NCBI GenBank assembly: GCA_907165275.2
Contig: OU015669.1
Span: 9,322,501-9,386,500, forward strand
Length of the DNA: 64,000 nucleotides
Source of the DNA: Zygaena filipendulae
Lineage: Eukaryota; Arthropoda; Insecta; Lepidoptera; Zygaenidae
Reading direction: 5' to 3'
The translations under genes and the position numbers were made by a program. The stretch's first letter is position 1; each line of letters opens with the position of its first letter. Positions 34,582 through 45,250 of the stretch are shown one piece after another. The notes beneath the pieces are model-generated. The model was not told the origin of the DNA. It saw only the letters and a list, made by a program, of their open reading frames with translations, and did not search any database.

Positions 34582-35120
34582 TAGTACATTTTAATCACTT
34601 ATTATTAAAAAATTCGACCTTGTAAGGCCATTTGATTTACCCACGATTATAGAATTACATATTAATGGAAAATATACTTTAGACTGTTCACAATAAGAGC
34701 TTATATTTTTACAGACAAGTTTAGTCTTTAACACCCTTGTAATAAAGGTGTTTTGCGAAGGCGTTGATTGAATTTTAATAATCAGATAGGTATGTAACCT
34801 TAGCATAAACCTACGGATAGTGACAGATAAAGTGTCTTGGATAATATTTTATTTCGTTTTTAGCTTGTCTATCAGTTCTACCCGCCCACTGTTCCACTTA
34901 TGCTTACGACTGCACTAACTTCGAGACTTATTGAACGCCTTTTTAGCCCCGTCGACTCACCGGCGGTACGTTGTGGTTGAAATTTCTATGACAATCGGCT
35001 GCTCTACGAAAAAACAAAGCAACTGTCATTTTTTTCGAAATGAGTTTTTTTTGTATTTTTGCCACTTTTCACGCATAAAAGGCGTTGCTACTTACAACTA
35101 TCAAAAAGGCTTTAGTCTTA

Positions 35121-35569
35121 GAGCGTTTTCACATTATCCGATCCAATATCGGTGTCGGACGACGATAGCCGACACCATGTGCTATTTTCACATATTTCCG
35201 ACAAAATCGTTCCGATACGGCCATTTGCTCCATAGCTTAGTGCGGGCAGGTCATCATGGCAGACTATAATAGAAAACTTTATTTGCTGTATCTGACAACC
35301 AAACTAGTAAAGAAGCTCAAAATGGCCGCCGCGCATCAGGCTCTACGCACACAGAGACAATTGAGATACACGTACAGCACACATACAAACATTATCGTCC
35401 GACGGCTCACGGGCGTCCGATGGTGCCGCCAGCGTATCGGTGTCGGCTCCGATATCCGATATCGGGCCGGACAATATGAAAGACAGGTACATATTTCATA
35501 CATTTTGCTTGCCCCGATATCGTGTCGGCGTCCGACACCGATATCGGATCGGATAGTGTGAAAACGCTC
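35121..35569. mobile_element. PIF/Harbinger-like non-autonomous element
   Basis: Inverted ends GAGCGTTTTCACATTATCCG and CGGATAGTGTGAAAACGCTC, matching over about 41 bp into ATATCGGTGTCGGACG. TTA flanks both sides (35118-35120 and 35570-35572), the 3-bp duplication of PIF/Harbinger elements. The 449-bp interior holds an ORF from ATG 35256 (MADYNRKLYLLYLTTKLVKK..) that runs into the right inverted repeat. It has no transposase or Myb-like domain that I can recognise. Confidence 0.75.
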
Positions 35570-35834
35570 TTAGAGAAATATTTGTTTTAAATAAAGCGAT
35601 TTCTGGTTTTCTGCTCCTTTGTTTTACCGTAGGGCAGCCGCAGTCGTAGCCGCGAATCGTGGATGTACGGAGTGATAGTGGGATAATACCTGATACCAAA
35701 GATATTGAAAGGGAATAGATTGACAATACGCTCGGCCGCTAAGCTTCCACCCAGCGGTCAAATGATCTCATGCTAACAAAATGCCCTTGGCTAGCAGAGA
35801 CTATTGTCTATAGATACCACTTGACGGAAAGTGA

Positions 35835-35987
35835 CTTGATTGGCTATTTGAACTGTACTTTGTGGTGACTGGTATTTGATTGCGTCGCAACGATGTGATT
35901 GGTTTTTATTTTGATCATTCCCCCCGCAAAAATTGGTTGACGTGGATTGCATAGTAAAAGTTTGTATTGTTCGTCTATTCTCTTATA
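35835..35987 (+). promoter_or_regulatory. Candidate intronic promoter with three inverted CCAAT boxes
   Basis: GATTGGCTATT (about 35839), GATTGGTTTTT (about 35898) and AATTGGTTGACG (about 35932) are three ATTGG motifs within 100 bp, followed 50 bp on by an ATG. This resembles an NF-Y-type promoter but no start site is proven. Confidence 0.25.
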
Positions 35988-36104
35988 ATGTCTTCGCCTA
36001 ATACCATATCCGGCGACGCGAAATCACAACCGTACGACGCGTCTTACAGAAAAGAAAAAAGCAGAACTACTCACTTAATTATTAGGTACATTAGTTCTGC
36101 TTGA
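35988..36104 (+). CDS. Small ORF in ens intron 1 (38 codons), unknown
   Basis: ATG 35988 reads MSSPNTISGDAKSQPYDASY then RKEKSRTTHLIIRYISSA and stops at TGA (36102-36104). Ser/Lys/Arg-rich, polar, no signal peptide. It lies just downstream of the CCAAT-rich stretch. A GTACAT donor within it would leave phase 2, which does not fit ens exon 2 (needs phase 1), so it is not an obvious alternative ens start. It could be the 5' part of an unrelated transcript, a transposon leftover or chance. Confidence 0.2.
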   Translation: MSSPNTISGDAKSQPYDASYRKEKSRTTHLIIRYISSA

Positions 36105-36484
36105 CATTTCATATAGGTAGTGCTAATTGCTATGCACCTTGACTGCATGCATTCATCGAAAAAAAAATCATAGTCAAAAAACATCCAACGTAAAAAGTAG
36201 TTAAAGTTTTTAGGAACGGTTATAGATTAAATCTAATCTTGACATCGTACCGTCAATCGATCTCATGCCAAACATAACATTGTTAGAATTTTTACATTCA
36301 TTCTAATTTCCAGACACTTATCAATTTGGTAAACATGTTTGACCTAAAACTACTAGTTAGTACAGTATAAAGAGAAAATTACAGTAAGCCGACGCGTATG
36401 CTAGGGTTGTCACAAGCAAATAATCTATAGGTACTTACTGTATATGTAGTTACAACTTACATCCTTAGTCCTTACATATTATTA

Positions 36485-36600
36485 TTTTAAAACAAAGTCC
36501 TCCACCGCTTCTGTCTGTCTGTTTGCGAATCGCGATAAACGGGTGAAACCGATGGGTTTAACCCGTGGTTTCGCTCGCGATAGTGAAGTTTTGTCAATAA
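36485..36600. mobile_element. Helitron-like fragments, rearranged
   Basis: AAAACAAAGTCCTCCACCGC with TCTGTCTGTCTG is a subfamily C 5' block. It is followed by ACGGGTGAAACCGATGGGTT and the inverted CCCGTGGTTTCGCTCGCG, two opposed 3' hairpin pieces. Confidence 0.4.
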
Positions 36601-37235
36601 AATGTCTATCCCTAGGAACTGTACTTTTTTCTTTTGAAAGGTCCTTTCTGTATCCCTAATAACTTATATGGGGAATTTCCTCATAATTTATTCAGTGGCT
36701 GAAAAGAGAAGACCGCAATGCGTAATAAAATCACATTCGAATTTGTAATATACCTAAGTTGGGATATTGACTGTACGCGAAAGCGACCCGACAACCCTTT
36801 TACGGCGCTTCATAGGCCCCTACTACGGAGGCCAGTAGAGGTCGCTTCCTTCCCGCCCCCTTACCGCATGATGACCGCCCTGTCTAGACGGCTTCTCGAA
36901 CTTCTGTACTGTGCAGGACTGAAAAACATCCTTGAAAACACCGGCTTAACGCTTTGACACTGGCAGAATCATCGTCAACACGGTGGAGTCATCGAATCGT
37001 AAATTGAAATTGGAACTTCTGTATTGACCACTTCTATCTTTACTCTGTGCTACGCAGCGAGGTATAAATACCTACTGTGCATTCCACGAAGCAATACCAT
37101 CTCGCTTATCGCTTATATTACTACTCGATGTCGATAAGGCGATCGATATTGATATAATTCCTATTCATCCAAACGTCTATCAAGCGTTTAGTTTAAAAAA
37201 ATAAAATAAAAATATTTAGTTAAAATCTAGCAATA

Positions 37236-37425
37236 TCTTTTTGAAAAGTCAAAGTCAAATCCTTTATTCAAATTTGGCCCATAATGTGGCCCTTTTTGAC
37301 GTCAATATAATTACAGTTATGACAGCACCCATAAAATATCCACCCACCCTTCACAGCTTCCTAGTGCTATGGCTGAAGAGATGAAGCTGCGCAACAAACT
37401 CTTCAGCAGCACGCTCGCAGTCAGT
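37236..37425 (-). mobile_element. Non-LTR retrotransposon 3' end, (AGTCAAA)n tail on +
   Basis: Reverse-complement relative of 22640-22824: AAAAGTCAAAGTCAAATCC, TTTGACGTCAATATAATTAC, GCACCCATAAAATATCCACC and AAGCTGCGCAACAAACTCTTC. 5'-truncated. Confidence 0.65.
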
Positions 37426-38289
37426 TTAAAGTTACAATATAGATATATATCTATAATATAATTAAAAAAAAATTATTGAAAACTAACTACTTTGCAATAG
37501 AACTTCACCAAAACAAGTGTTACCTAGATATTATGACCTTTGACGTCTATGAAAATAAAGCCAAATATAAACATAATAACTATACAATATCTACTACCTA
37601 ATATAATATATACATGTCGACTGTCGATTAAAAACCGTTTTTTTTTAAGTTAGTTTATTAGATCGCTAAAGACAGAAATCGAAAACGTTAAAAGAGGGAC
37701 TCGAAACAACAGACAACTCAAAGAAAATCCGGTAGTCAACATAATATTTGATATGATCTGAATATAATAAATATGGTCTATTATTTTTATAATAATTGTA
37801 GAAGATATTTTAATGCAAAAGATGTGTTTTTCTGTTTCATTCAAGATATCAAAACGATAAAGAACTTACATTGAAGATTTTGAACAAAGGAAAAGAACAA
37901 AAAAAACTTTGTAAAAAATGTAAAAAATTGTGTCAAGTTTATGGTTTATGCTCATACTTTTTGTTTGTTGATGTCCAAAATAGTACACGAGGGAATCTCA
38001 AATATTCTATACTATTATCAACTGTGTGCAACAAAATATAAATAAGTAGTTTTATTAACTCCTAAGTATCCTGTAATCGTTAACGCCCCTACATGAGTCA
38101 AACAAGGCGCCATCCGCTATAAATAATTTCTGCACATTTATTTTACCGTCGATTTTTAAAAATTAAAGAACTGATTTTTTTTAAACGGTTTAGTTAGGCG
38201 TACGGCTAATGTGCCTTTTGTATACCATCTTCAATTGTAATGACTATACATAGACGTCAATGAATACTTAGATCAAGGTCATTAACGCG

Positions 38290-38690
38290 CAAGGTAAAAC
38301 CACAGAGCAAATAAATTAACTAGAGAGGACATGCAGGCGGGGCAGCGTTACCGTTGCAAAGAAAGTTAGAGCAAATGCTCTAACATGCCCAAAACTTTTG
38401 CTGCCATCCCTAGTATATTTACCACGATATGCCCAAAACTGTGAATTTTGAAAACAGTGACTAAGTAAAAACAACCATTTAATACATAGAACAAAATAAA
38501 ACATACAAAAAAAAACAAACAAGCAATAAAAACAAGTGTTTAGTAGGTACATTTCTTGACGTTAATGAATGTTTTATTGCGTAAATTATAGTTTTGTGTG
38601 CGAAAATCACCCGGCGACACTGGTTTTCATACTAAATTAAGTTGATGTCCCTTCTATCTGTTATTTTCTGTTCTGTGCGTGAAACCTACT
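38290..38690 (-). repeat. Dispersed repeat with GTTAGAGCA hairpin, copy 2 (uninterrupted)
   Basis: Shows the ancestral joint that is broken in the 25860-26545 copy: TGGTTTTCATACTAAATTAAG runs straight into GTTGATGTCCC. Contains GTTAGAGCA-AA-TGCTCTAAC. Confidence 0.65.
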
Positions 38691-39354
38691 TCATTGTTGT
38701 CTCTCCTCCTATAGAGTGGGTATGACCTGTGGGGTGTGGGATTCCCGTGCAGTTCATTCTCAAAGGTGTGTAGAAATCAATACCGTTTTCGTTAAATAGT
38801 TTTCACATAGACAACGTGTCTGATGGTGTACCTGCTAATGTATAGAATAGAAATAAAATAGAATAAAATATATTTACCTAACTACTAATGTAGGTCCGAT
38901 GTTTATTTCCCATCTAGCGTTTACTATCCATCTAGAGCGTTTGTGATTGTGCTATCGGCACCCGTATGGACATGGAGTGTTATCGGTCATAGAGAATCAG
39001 GTCGCTAATTTTGATTGATGGGATTAGTCGTGCTTTCTACAAAATTCTCCCGCTCATAGACTCACAAAGACAATATAGTGACTATGACCGGAGCGCTGTA
39101 GTTTGTCGCGGATTTTTTAGTTCTTCAAGGTCTGCAATTGACAAGATGGGTTGGGAACACAGGAGTTATGCTTCACTTACTCGGAAGTTTATGCCTGTAA
39201 TTGTTTTTATAGTTTTGCAACTAATATATTATTATTTAATTTAAATAAATAAACTAACCACTTGTTATAGGCTTTATGATTTGCGTAACGATCTGTTATG
39301 GTTTTCTTGATGCTGAAATAATAATATTGCTTGGACATTCACATAGCGCTACCT

Positions 39355-39420
39355 GGTCCAGAACTAAGTAGAATTCGGTTCAAAACTAAGCAGAGTTTGG
39401 TCCAAAACTAAGCAGAATTT
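39355..39420 (+). repeat. 22-bp tandem repeat, three units
   Basis: Unit consensus GGTCCAAAACTAAGCAGAATTT at 39355-39376, 39377-39398 and 39399-39420, with 2-4 differences per unit. No function assigned. Confidence 0.85.
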
Positions 39421-39472
39421 GTACTGTGCAGGGTACCAGACAACCGATATAGCAAACACTAAACATCTTATG

Positions 39473-39580
39473 TCTAACTGGCTGTGCCATGCGATTTCAT
39501 CCGAGTGAATTTCGGAATTGCCGCAGGAACTCTGATAAAGGTAGCCAAAGTTACTCCTTATAACATCAGGCATCATGTAT
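39473..39580 (-). mobile_element. Helitron-like repeat, decayed 3' half
   Basis: CTAACTGGCTGTGCCATGCGA, ATTTCATCCGAGTGAATTTCG and TTGCCGCAGGAACTC. Truncated before its 5' end, next to a + strand copy. Confidence 0.45.
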
Positions 39581-39583
39581 ACA

Positions 39584-39805
39584 TCTATACATATAAAATG
39601 CTTTGTCCTGAATGACTGATTAACCACTGATCGTAGAGACCTGAAACTTGGAGGGTGTGTTCTTTGTACGACGTAGGCATCCGATAAGAAAGGATTTTTG
39701 AAAATTCAACCTCTAAGAGAATGAAAAGGGGTTGCAAAGTTTGTATAGAACAATTCCGCGGGAACTTCGAAATTATCGCGGGTGAAACCGCGCGGGGCAG
39801 CTTGT
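39584..39805 (+). mobile_element. Helitron-like repeat, subfamily B, nearly complete
   Basis: ATACATATAAAATGCTTTGT, GACCTGAAACTTGGAGGGTG, ACGACGTAGGCATCCGATAAG and AAACCGCGCGGGGCAGCTTG: the best copy of this subfamily, with CTTG in place of CTAG. Confidence 0.65.
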
Positions 39806-40609
39806 ATCTTGTGTATAAGTAAACAGTGAAAGTTACGTCAAAATAGAATCAACTGTCAAATCATCAAAAAAGCCGTTCCTTACAAGAATGTATGAGAAAA
39901 GGAATTCTTCACAATTTGTTCCGATGTTATTGAAGATTTCTTGCTTTTTGAGGCGGAGACAAATCCAACAAATTAAGATCATAAAAATCAGTTCAGCCGC
40001 TCTTTTACTTGTAAATGGAACAAAACCCGACTTTTGTCGGTGTGTATTAAGATTACTTGCAGTATTTCTTAAATCTACCTTCGCACGTGACTCCATTCGT
40101 TGTGGTACTTGAATTTGCTTCTCCTCATGAGTCAATTTTATTATTTATGTATGTGGCCCTAATTTGGGTCCTGTCCGCCTACATTACAGCGCTTGGTCAT
40201 TTATTCATAGTGAATCTTATACATATGTATTGCTGCTCGGATATTATTTAGACCCATTAAGTCTGTCTACCTTTAGATATATTAAATCTTCACCATTATC
40301 TTTAAAACTCAAGATACAATTGAGTCCAAAATCGAAATTTCCATTTTAGTATAACTACATCCTTCATTTTGAATCAGAATCTGCATTCATATTCCATATA
40401 GCTATATCAGATTAGAGTTTTATGTCGTTACGTAATTTACTACATCGCGTAACCTCCGTTCGTGACCAAGGTCAAAAGGCTTTAATGCAGCTATTAAATC
40501 TGCTTTATTTTAAAACATTCTTTGGATTCCTTCAGTTCATTATATTTATGAATAAAACTACCAGTTCATCTTTTATAGTATTTGTAAAGAATATCTCCTG
40601 TGGTTTATA

Positions 40610-40730
40610 TTTTTTTATTTATTTTATTTATTCTTCTTGCACAAAATAGTACAAATGGCAAACTTAATGCCTTGCGGCATTCTCCGACAGTTAACCATTG
40701 GGTTGACAGAGAGATAAAAGGGACGGGGTG
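40610..40730 (-). mobile_element. Non-LTR retrotransposon 3' end
   Basis: On -: CTCTCTGTCAACCCAATGGTTAAC, GGAGAATGCCGCAAGGCATT, TGGCATTTGTACTATTTTGTG and AAGAATAAATAAAATAAATA. LINE 3' UTR with an A-rich AATA tail. Confidence 0.55.
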
Positions 40731-40910
40731 TGCAACCTACGGAAAAAACGAAAAAATAAATAAAAATAATAGTATTAAAAACTAAAAACTGTTATAAACT
40801 AAGACATAAAAAAGGACTGAATATAGAGATAATTAATATATAAATATTACACAGCATAAAATACGTACTTAAATATTTAGGTATTATATAAAAATATATA
40901 AGTAAATATA

Positions 40911-41013
40911 CACACACACACATATCACACACACACACATGTCACACACACACACATGTCACACACACACACATGTCACACACACACACACACATATCAC
41001 ACACACACACACC
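40911..41013 (+). repeat. CA-rich minisatellite
   Basis: About five units of (CA)n broken by CATGTCACAC or CATATCACAC. Reads as His/Thr-rich junk frames. Confidence 0.85.
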
Positions 41014-41707
41014 AAAAGGATATACAGAAACATTTGGTTGTTTATTGGTTCTTTATTCTATAACAATTGGAAAAGAAGAGTCCAAATACGGAATTATATG
41101 ATACTTCGAATATACTTTTAAACCGGGGTTCTATGCACTCACTTATTGATTGAACTTCCAAAAACCATTTCTTAGTGCTTGTCTTCATTTAATACCGAAG
41201 CCTTGTGTATCAGATTTCTAGACACAGCAGTTTGAAATGGGCGTTGATGAATCAGAAATTCAGACTCTGGATTCATGTCATTTTGAATGTATGGATGAGT
41301 GAAGTTGATAGCATTAAATTAAATAGTAACCGCTCTTACCATTCACTGGTTATTGATTGAAGGTTGGGGGCATGTGTTCGCATTGCGTGACACGTACAAC
41401 TCGCGAGGCGTTGTAGTGCCTGTGGTAGTTACGTGTTAAGAAATAATTGGGTCAAAGCTTCATAGAGACTTCACTTGTAAAATTGTGAACTAGGTTAGAG
41501 TATTGACGAGTGACGTGGATTCATAATTCAAAACGCAAGGGTTGATCCTAGTTTTGTGGAAAATTATCTTCACTTGTATTTGATGCACCAGAAACATGAC
41601 ATTCAACATCGATCACAGAAATAAAACTCCTGACGGCTAAGCATAATCTACTTCTTAAATAGCATACATGACAGAATCGTTGCTCTAGTCGTTAGAAAAA
41701 CTGATTG

Positions 41708-41739
41708 CTGCGGGTCCACACTTCTGCGGGTCCACACTT
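41708..41739 (+). repeat. 16-bp tandem duplication
   Basis: CTGCGGGTCCACACTT occurs twice in direct succession, inside a region with weak SINE-like boxes (TTGCTCTAGTCGTTAG; TGGTTTGATTCCC). Confidence 0.8.
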
Positions 41740-42229
41740 GTATTGATACCAATCTGGTTTGATTCCCTCATCAGGATAGAGATTCTGTCATCAAAATGTG
41801 TTTTCCCTGAGTATTGTAAGTGAGGATGTTACCTAGCTTTGAATTCGGCTCCGGTAAGTCGGAACTCGGAACTTCGGAATTCCGACCTCCGGTACCGACT
41901 TTGGCTCCGACCTCCGACACTCAAATCAAAGGTTAATGCATGTCGCGCAAGGAACCCACGTGTTTTCTGTCGTCATTACTTTTTCACTCGTTACGAAGTA
42001 TGGAAGATTTATGGATGATGATTTACACAACCATCTTCTGCCACCTTGATTCCGATTCCGACTCGTGAACGGGTGCTGTCAGTTGGTGCTGGTCATGTCT
42101 GGTCTACTATTACAGAAAATCATAGTAAACTCCTTATGTCTCTGTCTGTCTGTCAGGAGACAGGAGAATAGGAATTCTCACATAATTGCAAGTTTAGTTA
42201 CCACTAATGTTATACATATTTTAACTTTA

Positions 42230-42400
42230 AACTGACAACGTGCTACTGGAGACTTTTTGCGTAGCTTCTTCTCTTCAGCCATAGCATTAGAAAGCTGTGA
42301 ACGGTGGATATTTTATGGGTGCTGTCATAATAACTGTAATTTTATTGACGTCAAAAAGAGCCAACCTAGGGGCCTTTGAATAAATGATTTGACATTGACT
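42230..42400 (+). mobile_element. Non-LTR retrotransposon 3' end
   Basis: GACAACGTGCTACTGGAGAC, GGTGGATATTTTATGGGTGC, TTTATTGACGTCAAAAAGAG and GAATAAATGATTTGACATTG. Same family as 22640 and 37236. Confidence 0.65.
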
Positions 42401-43756
42401 CCAAGAAACTTAAAAATTCAACCCAGGTTCCGATAAACAACCTCCGTAACATCCCAACGTATTATTGTGATTAACACAAAAAGTGTTATCTAAGTGTTGA
42501 CTGGTACTCATACTACAAGCTCTGCTCAGTTCAGGAACAGGTGATTCTATATGATATTTCAAATTCAAAGCATTATTAATACTATCGGTATTACCGCTGA
42601 ATATTGGTATTTTGTAACTCCGCGTCTTTGTAACCAAATACCGCGCAAACCCACGCTGTACGTCGTTGTTCTTTCGCCAGCCTCTCAGTATTCGCTTTGG
42701 GATCAATATCTGTACATTGAACTAAATTAACTATAGTATTCTAAATCTATACACAGTTTGTTGTTTAAGTTTAGAAAATTCCTTTCATTTACCGACGGAT
42801 CATCACAGTAAGTGATAGTCAAACGCATTAGTTTTGCAATCACTGGTTCGATAGCTATCTTTCAAGGTCTTTACTATGTTTAAGTGAATTTATTCTTATT
42901 TTCTCATTTGTAAACTTGAGTTAAAAAAAGTCTTTACGAAATAAAAAGAGAGGAAAACATTCAAGCTGAAATTCAATAGCAGTCTTGCAATGAGTTTCGG
43001 TATTTCGGAAGTCAATAATTCCTTGACCCCTGCGGAGCGTAGACTCCGACAAAAAACTGTCTGCAGACGCTTGACGTTTTATATTTTAATTTTAAACACG
43101 CAATATTAACTTGTGGCTGAAAATGCAGTTATATTCTAGGTTATTATATTTTGGAGTGCCGAAATATCTTAATTGGAACCCATTATAACAATAGCACTTT
43201 CACTCGCATGCTCGCTGTAAATTAACATAATATTACGACCGATAGCCTATGGAAGTATGGACAGACAAATCGCTTCTTTGCAAATGGACCGAGGCGAAAC
43301 ACGTACACGAAATGTGCATCGGCTGAAGAGAAAGGGTCGTTAACTTCATGTGTATGTTTGCAGGCAACTCTAAAGTGTCGGATGATAGCTTAAAATTGGT
43401 TCTCTTTTAATACCGTATTTCAGTCAATTATGTTGCTGCTCCTTGTTTTTTTATTTCATCTTGATATATGTATCTTTGATATATGTTTCTTTTCGCACCG
43501 TTTGTCTTCCTTAAACTCATTACTTATTTTTGTTTATTTTCCATTTTAAAAGCACTAAAATTAGCTAAACTATGCAACTTTTTTAGGTTTTTCTGCGTAC
43601 CGAAATATCAGTCGTTATTCGTCAATAATTACAATAGTTACGTATCCATTTTTTTACAAGTTGATACCTACTCGAAATTGCTTCAAATGGTGAATATTGT
43701 TTAAATTATTGGTGGAGAAAACGTTTTAAGTGCTAATTTATGTATTTAAAATGCAG

Positions 43757-43941
43757 CGGCAGCGGACGCGTTAGACCGGGCGAGACTGGCACGAGAGAGG
43801 CGCGAAGCAGATCAAAGGAAGCGGTTGGATGAGTTGCGAGCGCACGCCGCGGCTGCGCAAGCGCAGAGGGAGAAGAGAGAAGAAGACCGCCGCCGGAGGC
43901 AGGCCGAGCAGAGGGCTAGGGACGACGATAGAAGAATACAG
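43757..43941 (+). CDS. ens: ensconsin/MAP7, coding exon 2 (N-terminal coiled coil)
   Basis: Acceptor ATGCAG|CGGCAG, then CG completes the split Ala codon from exon 1. The exon reads AADALDRARLARERREADQR through KREEDRRRRQAEQRARDDDR to RIQ, and ends at CAG|GTCAGT (phase 0). The RxRLARERRE motif is the recognisable start of the MAP7 microtubule-binding coiled coil (vertebrate MAP7 has RQRLARERREE). The exon is extremely Arg/Glu/Ala/Gln-rich, without Pro or Gly, and fits one long helix. It is strongly GC-rich against AT-rich introns. In MAP7/ensconsin this domain binds along microtubules and stabilises them, and the protein helps recruit kinesin-1. Confidence 0.9.
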
Positions 43942-43999
43942 GTCAGTGCTGTTTTCTCAACATTAATTGTCTTACCAATTAAGATGATAATCCCTACTT

Positions 44000-44175
44000 T
44001 CCTACTAATATTATAAACGCGAAAGTAACTCTGTCTGTCTGTTACGCTTTCACGCCTTAACGGCTCAACCGATCGTCATGAAATTTTGCACACACATTGT
44101 CAGGAGTACAGAGAAGGACATAGGACACTTTTTGTCCCGGAATTACCCCGGGAACTCCGAAATTATAGCGGGTGA
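44000..44175 (+). mobile_element. Helitron-like repeat, 3'-truncated
   Basis: CCTACTAATATTATAAACGC, ACGCTTTCACGCCTTAACGG, ATGAAATTTTGCACACACAT and CCGGAATTACCCCGGGAAC. It stops at AGCGGGTGAAC before the CTAG end. Only 58 bp after the exon 2 donor. Confidence 0.7.
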
Positions 44176-44413
44176 ACTTGACTTGATCTTTTTGTGTTTA
44201 TTTTTTGTTACTTTCAAGTCCAGAACTAAATATTTTTTTACAGAAAGGGACGAAATGGGATGACTTAACTAAAAGTAGCAAGCACTGCAATGTAGACTCG
44301 TATGATTTATTTTTGTTTAAAAACCTTTGATGTCATTTTTTACTAATGGTCAAGCGTTTTATGAACGCCTCATATGCACAGAGTTACTTGACTAGTAGAT
44401 ATAGGGACTATCA

Positions 44414-44470
44414 TAAAGAAAGAAAGAAAGAAAGAAAATACATTTATTTCAGCGCATTGTTGAAGATTTT
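44414..44470 (-). mobile_element. LINE 3' end with (CTTT)n tail
   Basis: (GAAA)n at about 44418-44438 on +, followed by ATACATTTATTTCAGCGC. On - this reads GCGCTGAAATAAATGTAT(TTTC)n, an AATAAA signal plus tetramer tail. Confidence 0.4.
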
Positions 44471-44644
44471 TAAAATTTGATTTATGTTGTTTTTACCATT
44501 ATATCTATCTTTCATAGCATTCCACTGATAATAATTATCTGCGTTATTTCTACCTATTAATACGAGATTCTATGAATAAAACGTATTTACTAAGTTAACA
44601 CTCGCATTATCATCTCAACCAATACCAGTTGTTGGCGACAGGTC

Positions 44645-44689
44645 ATGGCTGAGTCGACGGATGGAATTTTAAATATTGTGATTTGTGAG
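44645..44689 (+). CDS. ens: Candidate alternative first exon of ens
   Basis: ATG 44645 in a good context (GGTCATGG) reads MAESTDGILNIVICE with a GAG|GTAATC donor in phase 0, exactly the phase needed for exon 3 at 57668. A transcript starting here would give a short isoform lacking exon 2. No family motif supports it and the length is small, so chance is quite possible. Confidence 0.2.
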
Positions 44690-44727
44690 GTAATCAAATC
44701 GTGTTGTTAAAGGTTGAGTAATACAGT

Positions 44728-45035
44728 GGGCTTGTCAACCAAATTTTAGTTTTTACTCCGTCTTGTAGATAAAAAAAATATTGGACACGTATTTTTGATT
44801 TTTTTACGCAGTGAAAAAATAACGGAGGTACATTGAGTCGAAATTTCGAGTGACATCACGCCGTGCTACAGTTTATAGCACGTTATGACGTCTAGAGCCC
44901 CCCCACTCCTAAACTTTTATGCGTTTTATCTTAAGTAGTATTTTTTCAATAATTTGAAAAAGCCAAAAATACGTGTCTATAAATTTTTTTAGTAGGTATC
45001 TGACGGACTAAATAGAATTTAGATTTTCACACCCC
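44728..45035. mobile_element. CRE-bearing MITE, copy 3
   Basis: GGACACGTATTTTTGATTTT, GAGTCGAAATTTCGAGTGACATCACG and TTATGACGTCTAGAGCCCCC: the two CRE-like sites have one mismatch each. CTGACGGACTAAATAGAATT marks the right end. Terminal repeats are weak. Confidence 0.65.
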
Positions 45036-45065
45036 GGAAATTACCTAATAATATAATACTACTTA

Positions 45066-45250
45066 CTAGCTGTTCCCCGCAGTTTCACTTGCGTTAATTT
45101 TGGAGCTCCCGCGGGTATTCCAGGATTAAAAGTACCCTATGTCCTTTTCTGCACCCGTAACAATGTGTATGCAAAGTTTCATGATGATCGGTTCAGTAGT
45201 ATGGTGTCAAATCGTAACAAACACATTAGTATTTGGTATATTAGTAGGGT
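45066..45250 (-). mobile_element. Helitron-like repeat, nearly complete
   Basis: CTAGCTGTTCCCCGCAGTTTC, TTCATGATGATCGGTTCAGT and TTGGTATATTAGTAGGGT. Moderately diverged. Confidence 0.7.

Larger units (their letters stand above)
32023..43756 (+). other. ens: ens intron 1 (11.7 kb)
   Basis: Donor GTATAA at 32023, acceptor TTTAAAATGCAG at 43754-43756. An alternative acceptor CGGCAG six bases later would keep the frame and drop two Ala codons. The intron holds the MITEs at 33503, 33965 and 35121, LINE and Helitron-like fragments and microsatellites. A CCAAT-rich stretch with a small ORF at 35988 is the only hint of another transcript. Confidence 0.6.

Noticed and set aside
36718..36957. 79-codon + frame with a GC-rich second half
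   Set aside because: No recognisable domain. The stretch resembles transposon 3' sequence and the frame begins in AT-rich DNA, so no gene is called.
40911..41013. CRISPR-like array
   Set aside because: Units are CA microsatellite with no unique spacers; the organism is an insect.
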